The position numbers were made by a program, and so were the translations under genes. A stretch of 12,405 nucleotides of DNA from Coriobacteriales bacterium (GTDB lineage Bacteria > Actinomycetota > Coriobacteriia > Coriobacteriales > UBA8131). Positions within the stretch are counted from its first letter, which is position 1, and every line of letters starts with the position of its first letter. The stretch is taken from contig JAITTM010000081.1 in the NCBI GenBank assembly GCA_031286975.1, positions 1 through 12,405 on the forward strand, in the 5' to 3' direction. The notes beneath the pieces were generated by a model, which was not told where the DNA came from, did not search any database, and worked only from the letters and a program-made list of their open reading frames with translations. Shown one piece after another: positions 1-9,145 of the stretch.

Positions 1-1
1 A

Positions 2-670
2 AGCGAGGTGGCGGTGGGTGCCTGGGTCAGGGCGGTAGGCAGCCCCTTTGGTTTGGAGAAGTCCGTTTCAACCGGCGTTGTGTCCGCCCTGTTCCGCTCC
101 ACCACCATGGAGTCAGAGACCGGCGTCAATATCTACGCCAACATGATTCAGACCGATGCCGCCATCAATCCCGGTAACTCCGGTGGCGCGCTGGTCAATG
201 CCGAAGGTAAGCTCATCGGCATCAACACGCTTATCAGCTCGGCAACCGGCTCGTCTTCTGGTGTGGGCTTTGCTATCCCCAGCAAGTACGCCCTCAACGT
301 TGCCAGCCAGATCATGGATGGCAAGACGGTCGAGCACGCCTACCTCGGTGTCACCGTTGTGACGGTCGATCCCAACTCGCAAAGGAGCCTGGGTGTCAGC
401 ATCGATCACGGTGCCTACATCGACTCAGTCGTCGTCTCTTCACCTGCGGATAAGGCCGGGATCAAAGAGGGTGACGTCATCACCAAGATCGGCGGTCAGC
501 CGGTTGCCACCAATGCCGAGCTCATCATCAATGTGCGCGGGCATCTGGTAGGGGATGAGGTCGAGATCGTCTTGAATCGCAACGGCGAGGAGATAACGGT
601 CAAGGCAACCTTGGGCGCTGACTCTCAATCCCCGTCAAGACAGCAGAGTGAGTCCGACAGCGGCCGATAA
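2..670 (+). CDS. HtrA/DegP-like trypsin-fold serine protease with PDZ domain, 3' part only
   Basis: The frame is open from the window edge, so the N-terminus (signal or membrane anchor, catalytic His and Asp) lies outside. The GTG at 8 is an internal Val codon, not a start. Visible protease features are the [18 protein letters not shown] strand region and the nucleophile motif NPGNSGGAL, with the catalytic Ser codon at 179-181. A linker and one PDZ domain follow (about nt 340-610), including [24 protein letters not shown] and a carboxylate-binding-type loop. The protein ends in a short Ser/Gln-rich tail. In this family, envelope-anchored enzymes degrade or refold damaged extracytoplasmic proteins, with the PDZ domain controlling activity. 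That location is inferred from the family, because the anchor is not visible. No clear intrinsic terminator follows the stop; the next unit is a tRNA promoter. Family assignment is secure, but the exact paralogue (DegP, HtrA, HtrB) cannot be decided. Confidence 0.93.
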   Translation, partial: SEVAVGAWVRAVGSPFGLEKSVSTGVVSALFRSTTMESETGVNIYANMIQTDAAINPGNSGGALVNAEGKLIGINTLISSATGSSSGVGFAIPSKYALNVASQIMDGKTVEHAYLGVTVVTVDPNSQRSLGVSIDHGAYIDSVVVSSPADKAGIKEGDVITKIGGQPVATNAELIINVRGHLVGDEVEIVLNRNGEEITVKATLGADSQSPSRQQSESDSGR

Positions 671-705
671 TGCTACGCTTTGCGCACTCGCTGACAGATT
701 ACCTG

Positions 706-734
706 TTTATCACGTGCGTGATTTGAGGTAGAAT
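706..734 (+). promoter_or_regulatory. Predicted sigma-70-type promoter of the CAU tRNA gene
   Basis: A -10 box TAGAAT (729-734) lies 17 bases from a weak -35 TTTATC (706-711). It would start RNA near 741, about 11 bases before the mature tRNA 5' end, as expected for a stable-RNA promoter. A 14-base dyad, ATCACG-TG-CGTGAT (709-722), sits in the spacer. The -35 match is poor (about 3 of 6), so the call rests on the -10 box and its position. Confidence 0.5.
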
Positions 735-751
735 CGCTTGTGCGCTTTGAA

Positions 752-826
752 GGGCCCATAGCTCAACGGTGGAGCAGGGGACTCATAATCCCTTGGTTGC
801 AGGTTCGAATCCTGCTGGGCCCACCA
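752..826 (+). tRNA. tRNA with CAU anticodon, probably tRNA-Ile2 (lysidine type)
   Basis: A complete cloverleaf can be folded. The acceptor is GGGCCCA (752-758) with TGGGCCC (816-822), the D stem GCTC/GAGC, the anticodon stem GGGGA/TCCCT (777-781, 789-793) with loop CTCATAA and anticodon CAT at 784-786. The T stem is GCAGG/CCTGC with loop TTCGAAT, the discriminator is A823, and CCA is encoded at 824-826. CAT can mean initiator Met, elongator Met or Ile2. The GGG-CCC motif typical of initiator anticodon stems is absent. The C4-G69 and C5-G68 pairs and the CTTGGT variable region resemble tRNA-Ile2, whose C34 is converted to lysidine by TilS to read AUA. Elongator tRNA-Met remains possible. The structure is certain; the isotype is inferred. 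Confidence 0.9.
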
Positions 827-834
827 AAAATCCT

Positions 835-863
835 CTGCCACACCGTGAGATTTTTGGTATACT
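835..863 (+). promoter_or_regulatory. Predicted extended -10 promoter of tRNA-Asn
   Basis: CTGCCA (835-840, 4 of 6 to the -35 consensus), a 17-base spacer and TATACT (858-863) are preceded by TG at the extended -10 position (855-856). RNA would start near 870, about 16 bases before the tRNA. This suggests tRNA-Asn can be made independently of the upstream tRNA. A 9-bp inverted repeat (824-832 with 849-857) overlaps this promoter and the CCA end of the first tRNA. Confidence 0.6.
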
Positions 864-885
864 TTCAAGCCGCACGAAGTGCCAT

Positions 886-960
886 TCCTCGGTAGCTCAA
901 TGGCAGAGCAATCGGCTGTTAACCGATTTGTTGTAGGTTCGAGTCCTACCCGGGGAGCCA
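886..960 (+). tRNA. tRNA-Asn (anticodon GUU)
   Basis: A complete cloverleaf folds: acceptor TCCTCGG (886-892) with CCGGGGA (950-956), including one G-U pair. The D stem is GCTC/GAGC, the anticodon stem ATCGG/CCGAT has loop CTGTTAA with GTT at 918-920, and the T stem is GTAGG/CCTAC with loop TTCGAGT. The discriminator is G957 and CCA is encoded at 958-960. The anticodon reads Asn codons AAC and AAU. It is followed within ten bases by an intrinsic terminator, so it is the last gene of the tRNA unit. Confidence 0.97.
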
Positions 961-968
961 TTAAGCAT

Positions 969-995
969 AAGACCCGCATCAAATGCGGGTCTTTT
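969..995 (+). terminator. Rho-independent terminator of the tRNA unit
   Basis: An 11-bp perfect stem AAGACCCGCAT (969-979) with ATGCGGGTCTT (983-993) has a 3-base CAA loop and runs into TTTT (992-995). The hairpin lies 8 bases after the tRNA-Asn CCA and immediately before the rplU promoter, cleanly separating the two units. Confidence 0.95.
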
Positions 996-997
996 AA

Positions 998-1026
998 TTG
1001 ACTTGCTCAGGGCGCACTGCTAAAGT
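998..1026 (+). promoter_or_regulatory. Promoter of the rplU-rpmA operon
   Basis: TTGACT (998-1003, 5 of 6) and TAAAGT (1021-1026, 4 of 6) are separated by exactly 17 bases. RNA would begin near 1033, giving a 5' leader of about 40 bases with the ribosome site CGAAGGG (1059-1065), 7 bases before the rplU ATG. The leader is too short to hold an obvious autoregulatory structure, and none is seen. Confidence 0.8.
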
Positions 1027-1072
1027 GTGTCGTTGCGCTTAATACTGATTTCTGCAATCGAAGGGTTTTTCA

Positions 1073-1723
1073 ATGTACGCAATAGTGGCTACCGGTGGAA
1101 AGCAATACAAAGTCCTTGAAGGTGACGTTATCGAGGTAGAAAAGCTCGCTGTCGAGACGGGTAAGCCCGTTGAACTCGATGTCGTCTTTCTCGCAGATGG
1201 TTCTGCCATCACTGTCGATGCCGACAAGCTGGCAAAGGCGAAGGTCTTTGCAGAGGTCGTCGAGCATTTCAAGGGCGAGAAGGCGCTGGTGTTCAAGTTC
1301 AAGAAGCGCAAGGGCTACAAGCGCCTGCGCGGGCATCGGCAGGATCTGACCCGTCTGCTCATCACGGGCATCTCTCTGACGGGTACCGCCTCCAAGGCAG
1401 CCAAGAAAGACGATGCCAAGACTGCTGCCAAGAAGGTCAAAGAAGAGGCTGTCGCCCCTGAAGCTGAAGCAGCGACCAAGGCAAAGCCCGCCGTCAAGAA
1501 AGACACCGTCAAAAAAGTAGCCGCTACGGACACGAAGGAAGCCGCCCCCGCCAAGAAAGCGGCAGCCAAGCCCGCTGCAGGCGCAGACGAGGCTCCCGCA
1601 AAGAAGCCTGCCGCCAAAAAAGCGCCAGCAAGCGCGGAGGAGAAGGCAGCAAAACCTGCAAAACCCGCAGCCAAGAAGACTGCAAGCAAGAAAACCGATA
1701 CAGACGAGAAAGCCGCTGAGTAA
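1073..1723 (+). CDS. rplU: 50S ribosomal protein L21 (bL21) with long Lys/Ala-rich C-terminal tail
   Basis: Residues 1-104 are a canonical L21: MYAIVATGGKQYKV at the N-terminus, the FKKRKGYKRLRGHRQ RNA-binding loop (about 75-90), then LTRLLITGI. L21 binds 23S rRNA in the large subunit. The usual protein ends near residue 103, but here it continues without a break for about 112 residues made mostly of Ala (39) and Lys (29), with Pro and Glu. Repeats of the PAAKK/PAKK kind resemble histone H1 or HU-type tails. The tail is probably disordered and polybasic, and its function is unknown. Tails of this type are known on L21 in some other bacteria, such as certain Alphaproteobacteria. It is first in its operon, 33 bases before rpmA. 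The start is fixed by the conserved N-terminus and AAGGG ribosome site. Confidence 0.97.
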   Translation: MYAIVATGGKQYKVLEGDVIEVEKLAVETGKPVELDVVFLADGSAITVDADKLAKAKVFAEVVEHFKGEKALVFKFKKRKGYKRLRGHRQDLTRLLITGISLTGTASKAAKKDDAKTAAKKVKEEAVAPEAEAATKAKPAVKKDTVKKVAATDTKEAAPAKKAAAKPAAGADEAPAKKPAAKKAPASAEEKAAKPAKPAAKKTASKKTDTDEKAAE

Positions 1724-1756
1724 CCGCAGCGCTGTACGACGTAGGGAGTTAGAGAA

Positions 1757-2011
1757 ATGGCACATAAAAAAGGTCTCGGCTCAAGCCGAAACGGTCGCGA
1801 TTCAAGGGCTCAGCGCCTGGGCGTTAAGAAGTTCGCCGGTGAGAGCGTAATCATCGGTAACATCATCGTCCGCCAGCGTGGTACGCACATCCATCCCGGC
1901 GAGAACGTGGGGCGTGGCAGCGATGATACGCTCTTTGCACTCAAGAACGGAGTCCTCGAGTTCACCCACGGTGCAAAGCGCAAGGTGCACGTAAGGCCTC
2001 ACGCGGTATAG
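1757..2011 (+). CDS. rpmA: 50S ribosomal protein L27 (bL27)
   Basis: This is a full-length 84-residue L27. It has the N-terminal [16 protein letters not shown], the [11 protein letters not shown] core, and the [10 protein letters not shown] and HVRP ends. The N-terminal arm reaches the peptidyl transferase centre and contacts tRNA acceptor ends. The protein starts directly at MAHKKG, with no Firmicutes/Fusobacteria-type leader that needs Prp cleavage, which argues against a Firmicutes host. The ribosome site GTAGGGAG (1741-1748) lies 8 bases before the ATG. It is cotranscribed with rplU, the usual arrangement, and followed by a terminator hairpin. Confidence 0.98.
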   Translation: MAHKKGLGSSRNGRDSRAQRLGVKKFAGESVIIGNIIVRQRGTHIHPGENVGRGSDDTLFALKNGVLEFTHGAKRKVHVRPHAV

Positions 2012-2043
2012 CCGGGTCTTTTGTTCAATCAGATGTCGTAACC

Positions 2044-4645
<2,602 letters not shown>

Positions 4646-4675
4646 TGGGTATCATTTTCAGAGTGAGGAATCACC

Positions 4676-5977
4676 ATGACCAACACAGACGGTGCAGCAC
4701 AGGCCAGGCAAAGCGAAGTCATCGATAAGGCACAGCGCGCCCGCATCGCATCGCGTGCTTTGGCAAAACTCGATACCACCGTGCGCAACAGGGCGCTTGA
4801 CGCTCTGGCTGATGCCCTGCTGACACAGCAGGATTACCTGCTGGAGCACAACGCCCTCGATGTGGCGGCAGCACGCCAGATGGGCACGCAGGAGTCGCTC
4901 ATCGACCGGCTTGAACTCAGCCCCGCTCGCATCGAGGACATCGCCCAGGCGCTGCGCACACTCGCGCGCCAAAACGACCCTATCGGCACCGTTACCGAGG
5001 GTCGCACGCTCTATAATGGCCTGCGCCTGCGCAGGGTGCGCGTGCCCTTGGGTGTGGTCGCCATGATCTATGAGGCGCGCCCCAATGTCACGGCGGATGC
5101 CGCCGGACTCACGCTCAAGACGGCGAACGCCTGCCTGTTGCGGGGCGGTTCGCTCGCCAACAACTCCAATATCTCGATGACCAAGGTGCTTTATGAGGCG
5201 GGTATCGCCAAAGGTCTGCCTGCGGATTGGCTGCAATCCATCGAGACGACCGATCGCGCGGCAACCACTGAGCTCATGCAGCTGCATGGGCTTATCGATG
5301 TCCTGATACCGCGTGGTAGCGCGACGCTCATCCGCAGTTGTGTCGAGAATTCCAAGGTTCCCGTTATCGAGACGGGCGCGGGCAACTGCCACATCTACAT
5401 CCACACAGACGCGCGGTCCAACATCGTCGTACCTATCATCATCAACGCCAAGACGCAGCGCCCCGGTGTCTGCAACGCGGCGGAATCCCTGCTCGTGGAT
5501 GCCGCAGCTGCCGAGAAGTTCGTGCCGCCAGTGCTTGAGGCTCTCACGTCTGCCGGTGTGCTGGTGCATGCCGACCCCACGATCCTCGCCCTCGCTCAGA
5601 GCCTGGACGCCGCCCGGCAAAAGCTGGTCGTTGCCGCTACTGAGGCGGATTGGGGCACCGAGTACCAGGAGCTCGAGCTCTCCTTCAAATGCGTTGCCGG
5701 TATCGACGCGGCAATCGAGCATATCAATACCTACAGCACCCATCACTCCGAGGCGATACTCAGTGAGGATTACACGGCAGTGAACAGATTTTTGCAGGAG
5801 GTCGACTCCGCCGCGGTGTATGCCAATGCCTCGACGCGCTTTACCGATGGTGGCGAGTTCGGTCTTGGAGCAGAGATAGGGATCTCCACCCAGAAGCTGC
5901 ATGCGCGCGGCCCTATGGGGCTCGATGCCCTGACCTCGACGAAGTTCCTTCTTGAAGGTGAAGGCCAGATCAGGTGA
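4676..5977 (+). CDS. proA: Glutamate-5-semialdehyde dehydrogenase (gamma-glutamyl phosphate reductase)
   Basis: ProA reduces gamma-glutamyl phosphate with NADPH to glutamate semialdehyde, which cyclises toward proline. The 433 residues are full length for the family. Visible motifs are VPLGVVAMIYEARPNVT (123-139), LRGG (155-158), IETGAGNCHIYI (231-242), the catalytic cysteine in QRPGVCNAAE (Cys266), and the C-terminal EFGLGAEIGISTQKLHARGPMGL (394-415). It is a cytosolic partner of ProB, which makes the unstable intermediate, so adjacency fits substrate hand-over. The ribosome site GTGAGGA precedes the ATG. The stop overlaps the nadD GTG (GTGA). No proC is seen in the window. Confidence 0.98.
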   Translation: MTNTDGAAQARQSEVIDKAQRARIASRALAKLDTTVRNRALDALADALLTQQDYLLEHNALDVAAARQMGTQESLIDRLELSPARIEDIAQALRTLARQNDPIGTVTEGRTLYNGLRLRRVRVPLGVVAMIYEARPNVTADAAGLTLKTANACLLRGGSLANNSNISMTKVLYEAGIAKGLPADWLQSIETTDRAATTELMQLHGLIDVLIPRGSATLIRSCVENSKVPVIETGAGNCHIYIHTDARSNIVVPIIINAKTQRPGVCNAAESLLVDAAAAEKFVPPVLEALTSAGVLVHADPTILALAQSLDAARQKLVVAATEADWGTEYQELELSFKCVAGIDAAIEHINTYSTHHSEAILSEDYTAVNRFLQEVDSAAVYANASTRFTDGGEFGLGAEIGISTQKLHARGPMGLDALTSTKFLLEGEGQIR

Positions 5978-6630
5978 GTGCTACGCCGGTGATCTCGCCT
6001 AAGTTCGACGCGCTCGTACTGCGTGGCATCAGGCCGTTTCGCCTGGGGCTGCTGGGTGGCACCTTCGACCCCGTGCATTATGGGCATCTCCTGCTTGCCG
6101 AGCAGGCCTACGAGCAGTTCGACCTCGATGGGGTGCTCTTCATCCCCACGGGACAGCCGGTACGCAAACTCGGCACGGGTTTCTCCCAAGCTGAGGATCG
6201 CTACACCTTGTTGCTCACCGCTACGGAGGACAGCACCCATTTTGATGTGAGCCGTATCGAGATGGATCGGGAGGGCGTGAGTTACAGCATCGATACCGTG
6301 CGCGCAATCAAGGCTGTCTATGGCGAGCAGGCCTCCCTGTTCTTCATCACCGGAGCCGATGCGACCGATGACATGGCTACCTGGAAGGACGCGCAGGAGC
6401 TGGCAGGTCTCGTCACCGTCCTGGGAGCCAACCGCGGAGAAGCGTCCAGTGCCCTAAAGCCGTCCCCCTTCACCGTCTGTCACTTTCACATCCCTGCTCT
6501 GGCCATCTCGTCACAGGATATCCGCGCACGCCTTGCCGGTGGCGGCTCGGCACGCTACCTCACCCCCGACGCCGTGCTCGCCTACAGCCAAAGGCAGGGT
6601 CTTTACCGCAGCAGGGGAGGGCATGCATGA
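5974..6630 (+). CDS. nadD: Nicotinate-nucleotide adenylyltransferase
   Basis: NadD joins nicotinate mononucleotide and ATP to give deamido-NAD, a step shared by de novo and salvage NAD synthesis. The 218-residue protein has the nucleotidyltransferase signature GGTFDPVHYGHLL (28-40) with its HxGH-type motif (His35, His38), FFITGADATDDMATWKD (123-139), and the C-terminal ISSQDIR (178-184), matching the usual ISSTxIR. The start is a GTG overlapping the proA stop (GTGA), with GAAGG about ten bases upstream. A second in-frame GTG (5989) would shorten the protein by five residues and cannot be excluded. The 20 or so residues before the motif are longer than in some homologues. The stop overlaps the yqeK ATG. 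Confidence 0.96.
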   Translation: MSATPVISPKFDALVLRGIRPFRLGLLGGTFDPVHYGHLLLAEQAYEQFDLDGVLFIPTGQPVRKLGTGFSQAEDRYTLLLTATEDSTHFDVSRIEMDREGVSYSIDTVRAIKAVYGEQASLFFITGADATDDMATWKDAQELAGLVTVLGANRGEASSALKPSPFTVCHFHIPALAISSQDIRARLAGGGSARYLTPDAVLAYSQRQGLYRSRGGHA

Positions 6631-7226
6631 TCGATGCCGATGCCTTTTATAAGCGGGCGCGCATCCTGCTCGAGCAGCGACTGACCGAGTATCGCCTGCT
6701 CCATTCGTTCAGTGTCGCCGACACCGCGATTGCCATGGCCGTCCACTATGACGTCAACGTAGACGATGCGCGCATTGCCGGTCTGCTGCATGACTGGGAC
6801 AAGAACCTCAGCGATGATGAGCTTATTGCGCGCGCGCAGGACTTTGGCATCGAGCTGCTGCCGCGCCTGGAGGATATGGCGGCGCTTTTGCACGCGCAGA
6901 CAGGGGCCGTTGCCGTTGCACGCGAGTTCCCCGAGCTTCCGCCCCAGATAATCCAAGCCATCAGGCGCCATACCTCGGCCGCTCCCGACATGTCCGATCT
7001 TGACATGATCATCTATATCGCCGACATGATCGAGCCGCTACGTTCACAGGGCAACCTCACATCCCTGCGTATGCTGGTGGGCAAGATCCCCCTTGAGATG
7101 CTCTTTGTCAAGTCGTTTGAGATGACCATGGAGCACCTCATCAAACGCCATCGTTTCATCCATCCTGAATCCCTGGAGGTATGGAATACCTACGTCGCGC
7201 GAGAACGGGGCAGACTCAGCATCTAA
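6627..7226 (+). CDS. yqeK: YqeK-type HD domain hydrolase, probable diadenosine tetraphosphatase
   Basis: The 199 residues carry a full HD-domain metal set: His26 (LLHSF), His55-Asp56 in AGLLHDWDK, His89 (LLHAQTGA), His115 (RRHTS) and Asp133 in IIYIADMIEP. YqeK proteins of Gram-positive bacteria split Ap4A symmetrically into ADP. That activity is known for characterised members and inferred here. The gene sits between nadD and rsfS, as it commonly does in Firmicutes and Coriobacteriia, and its ATG overlaps the nadD stop. The host is therefore unlikely to be a classical Actinomycete, most of which lack yqeK at this place. A generic HD phosphohydrolase label is the safe fallback. Confidence 0.93.
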   Translation: MIDADAFYKRARILLEQRLTEYRLLHSFSVADTAIAMAVHYDVNVDDARIAGLLHDWDKNLSDDELIARAQDFGIELLPRLEDMAALLHAQTGAVAVAREFPELPPQIIQAIRRHTSAAPDMSDLDMIIYIADMIEPLRSQGNLTSLRMLVGKIPLEMLFVKSFEMTMEHLIKRHRFIHPESLEVWNTYVARERGRLSI

Positions 7227-7281
7227 AGGTACGCCAAGTACGATAGAATGTCCGTGACAGCAGTTTATTTGAGGAGTTTAG

Positions 7282-7698
7282 GTGACATCAAAACAGTGGG
7301 CTCTTATCGCCGCGCGTGCAGCTAACGAGAAGAAGGCAAGCGACATCGTCGTTCTCGAAGTGCAGAAATCCCTTATCATCACCGATTATTTTGTGATTGC
7401 AACCGGCGCGAACAACCGCCAGGTCGATGCCATCTGCGATGCAGTCGAAGAGACCCTGCGCGCAGAGGCTGGCATAAAACCCCTTGGGCGAGAAGGCCGG
7501 GACGAACTGACCTGGGTCCTGCTCGACTACGGTGATTTTGTGGTTCACGTCTTCCAGCCTGAATTGCGCGAGTTCTATCGCCTCGAGACGCTCTGGAACG
7601 ACGCCCCCATCATCGACCTGAAAGAAGCTGGCATCCAGGATCCCGTCTACTCGGAGCGCATAGCCAAAACCCTAGGCCTCTCAGGAACCACTGATTAA
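7282..7698 (+). CDS. rsfS: Ribosomal silencing factor RsfS (Iojap/DUF143)
   Basis: RsfS binds L14 on the 50S subunit and blocks joining to 30S, lowering translation in starvation. The 138-residue protein shows the family signature: DIVVLEV (21-27), ITDYFVIATGANNRQV (33-48), GREGRDELTWVLLDYGDFVVHVF (69-91, quoted as one run of conserved motifs) and FYRLETLW (98-105). The GTG start follows a strong GAGGAG ribosome site (7271-7276) with good spacing. A possible -10 box TAGAAT (7244-7249) lies in the 55-base gap after yqeK, without a clear -35, so separate transcription is only possible. The stop codon lies inside the left arm of a 16-bp inverted repeat shared with the dinB 3' end. Confidence 0.97.
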   Translation: MTSKQWALIAARAANEKKASDIVVLEVQKSLIITDYFVIATGANNRQVDAICDAVEETLRAEAGIKPLGREGRDELTWVLLDYGDFVVHVFQPELREFYRLETLWNDAPIIDLKEAGIQDPVYSERIAKTLGLSGTTD

Positions 7699-7742
7699 CT
7701 CATTGCATGCCATCTGGCATACAAGCAGTTAATCAGTGGTTC
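7685..7742. repeat. Perfect 16-bp inverted repeat at the convergent rsfS/dinB ends, probable bidirectional terminator or stabiliser
   Basis: GAACCACTGATTAACT (7685-7700) pairs with its exact reverse complement at 7727-7742. A small inner hairpin ATGCC/GGCAT (7707-7711, 7716-7720) lies in the 26-base loop. The left arm holds the rsfS stop TAA and the right arm, on the minus strand, holds the dinB stop TGA. Neither side has a T run, so simple intrinsic termination is doubtful. A 3' stabiliser, an RNase III site or a protein-aided terminator are alternatives. The repeat is certain; the role is inferred. Confidence 0.8.
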
Positions 7743-9058
7743 TCAAGGGGATGTAAGGGGTCTTTGTAATCGTCCTTCTTCTGCGCGATGGTGCCGGTAT
7801 CGCGCTCGGCAAAGCGGAACTCGCGGCCAAAGCGCACGGCGTCCTCGCCAAAGCGGTTCTTGACCAGATCGGTTGCCTCCACCAGTCCATGATTGGGCGG
7901 ACGCGTGGCGGATGCCTTGCCTGACGCGGGCTGCGGCAGCTCGTCAAAGAGGCTCATCTGCTCGGGGCGTTGCCCAAATCCAGAAACAGCAACACCTACC
8001 AGGCGCAGGCCGCAGCCGGGCTCCCAGACCTCATCGATCAGCTCACGCAGCACCGGTGTGTAAACCTGCTCGTCATCGACGGCCTGGCTCAGTGTGCGTT
8101 GGGCGCTGCGGATGCTCAGGTCGGGATAGCGAACCTTGAGGCTAAGGGTATGGCCAGCGAGCTGCTTGCGTCTAAGGCGCCGTCCCACCTTTGCCGCAAG
8201 CAGGGCAACCGCCTGCTCTATCTCGTCGCGCCGCAAAAGGTCGGTCGAGAAGGTCATCTCATTTGAGACCGACTTGACCTCTGTCTCGGTTTCGATGGGC
8301 GAGGCATCAAGCCCCAGACAGCGATTGCGCATCATCTCGGCGTTCTTGCCATAGATCTCCTTGAGGATGTTGGGCTCGGCGGCTGCCATCTGCCCCAGCG
8401 TCTCGATGCCATAGGCGTGCAGGCGCTTAGCTGCCTGTCGACCCACGCCTGACATGGTGCGCACGGGCAGGGGAGCGAGAAACGCCGCCTCGCGACCTGG
8501 ATATACCACGGTCAATCCATTGGGCTTGTCCATGTCAGAGGCGACCTTGGCGATGCTTTTGCTGGTGCCGAGCCCAATCGAGCAGGTGATCCCCAGCGTG
8601 GCGACCTTCTCCCGTATGCGATTGGCGATAAGGATGGGGTGATCCTTAACAAAACGCCCCGGCGAGATGTCCATGAAGGCCTCGTCGATGGAGACCTGCT
8701 GCAGGAAGGGTGATTCTTCAAGCATGAAATCCATAACCCGCTTTGATAGTGCGATATACCGGGGAAAGTTGCCTGGGGTCCAGATGGCATCAGGGCACAG
8801 GCGCCGCGCCTGGACAGACGGCATCGCGGAGCGCACGCCGTACGTACGCGCCTCATACGAGCAGGTGGAGACCACGCCGCGGCGCTCGGAGTCGCCACCG
8901 ACGATCACCGGCTTACCGCGCCACTCCGGATGATCGAGCTGCTCGACCGAGGCAAAGAAGGCGTCGAGGTCAAGCAGGATGATGGCGGCACCGTCCCACG
9001 CTTGCAGCACGTCAAGCCCGGTCTTCTCGGCAGTATCTTTATGATCCAGTGCACTCAT
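7733..9058 (-). CDS. dinB: DNA polymerase IV (Y-family)
   Basis: This is an error-prone translesion polymerase. Counting from the ATG at 9058 (441 residues), motifs are ILLDLDAFFASVE with metal-binding Asp30 and the FF steric-gate pair, YGVRSAMP (73-80), and QVSIDEAFMDI with catalytic Asp125-Glu126. Thumb and little-finger domains follow, and QMSLF (367-371) is a textbook beta-clamp binding motif. The tail of about 70 residues after it is not conserved to my eye. An earlier in-frame ATG at 9130 would add 24 unconserved residues. I prefer 9058 because homologues begin close to the first Asp motif and a -10 box sits just before it, as for a leaderless mRNA. No LexA-type box (GAAC-N4-GTTC) is visible upstream. 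It converges with rsfS and diverges from pntA. Confidence 0.95.
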   Translation of the reverse strand: MSALDHKDTAEKTGLDVLQAWDGAAIILLDLDAFFASVEQLDHPEWRGKPVIVGGDSERRGVVSTCSYEARTYGVRSAMPSVQARRLCPDAIWTPGNFPRYIALSKRVMDFMLEESPFLQQVSIDEAFMDISPGRFVKDHPILIANRIREKVATLGITCSIGLGTSKSIAKVASDMDKPNGLTVVYPGREAAFLAPLPVRTMSGVGRQAAKRLHAYGIETLGQMAAAEPNILKEIYGKNAEMMRNRCLGLDASPIETETEVKSVSNEMTFSTDLLRRDEIEQAVALLAAKVGRRLRRKQLAGHTLSLKVRYPDLSIRSAQRTLSQAVDDEQVYTPVLRELIDEVWEPGCGLRLVGVAVSGFGQRPEQMSLFDELPQPASGKASATRPPNHGLVEATDLVKNRFGEDAVRFGREFRFAERDTGTIAQKKDDYKDPLHPLENH

Positions 9059-9065
9059 GGATAAC

Positions 9066-9071
9066 AGTATA
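9066..9071 (-). promoter_or_regulatory. -10 box for a leaderless dinB transcript
   Basis: On the minus strand TATACT ends 7 bases before the ATG at 9058, so RNA would begin at or next to the A of the start codon. No Shine-Dalgarno sequence precedes that ATG. Leaderless mRNAs are common in Actinobacteria. No good -35 is found at 16-18 bases (AACAAG at 17), so activity may need an activator or be low. Confidence 0.45.
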
Positions 9072-9121
9072 CAAAATTGCTCCCCTGCCTTGTTGCCATG
9101 GCAGCAATGTGCTGGCTCGCC

Positions 9122-9145
9122 CTTTGTCATTTTGTCATTTTGTCA
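9122..9145 (-). repeat. Three tandem 8-bp repeats forming nested ATGA mini-frames before dinB
   Basis: On the plus strand the unit (T/C)TTTGTCA occurs three times without gaps. Read on the minus strand, each copy supplies ATGACAAA. The first two ATGs (9146 and 9138) each open a three-codon frame, ATG ACA AAA TGA, whose stop overlaps the next ATG. The third ATG (9130) opens the extended dinB frame. AAAGGA (9153-9148) lies 9 bases before the second ATG. The repeat is certain; a translational role is speculative. Confidence 0.7.

Noticed and set aside
710..982. Minus-strand open frame of 90 codons across the two tRNA genes
   Set aside because: Its translation contains the QDSNLQPRDYE and RVGLEPTTNRL strings that arise from reading tRNA genes in antisense, a well-known false protein.
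1033..1072. Ribosomal protein leader (autoregulatory RNA) before rplU
   Set aside because: The predicted leader is only about 40 bases and I see no stable stem in it.
1070..1765. Minus-strand frame of 231 codons rich in Cys, Leu and Gly
   Set aside because: It is the antisense image of the Lys/Ala-rich L21 tail, where AAG and GCC codons read as CTT and GGC.
4650..4655. TATCAT as a -10 box for proA
   Set aside because: No acceptable -35 lies 16-18 bases upstream (CCGATT at 17), and proA is 30 bases after proB in the same operon.
4658..5902. Minus-strand open frame of 414 codons
   Set aside because: It is antisense to the complete proA gene, has no ribosome site or recognisable motif, and results from the high GC third positions of proA.
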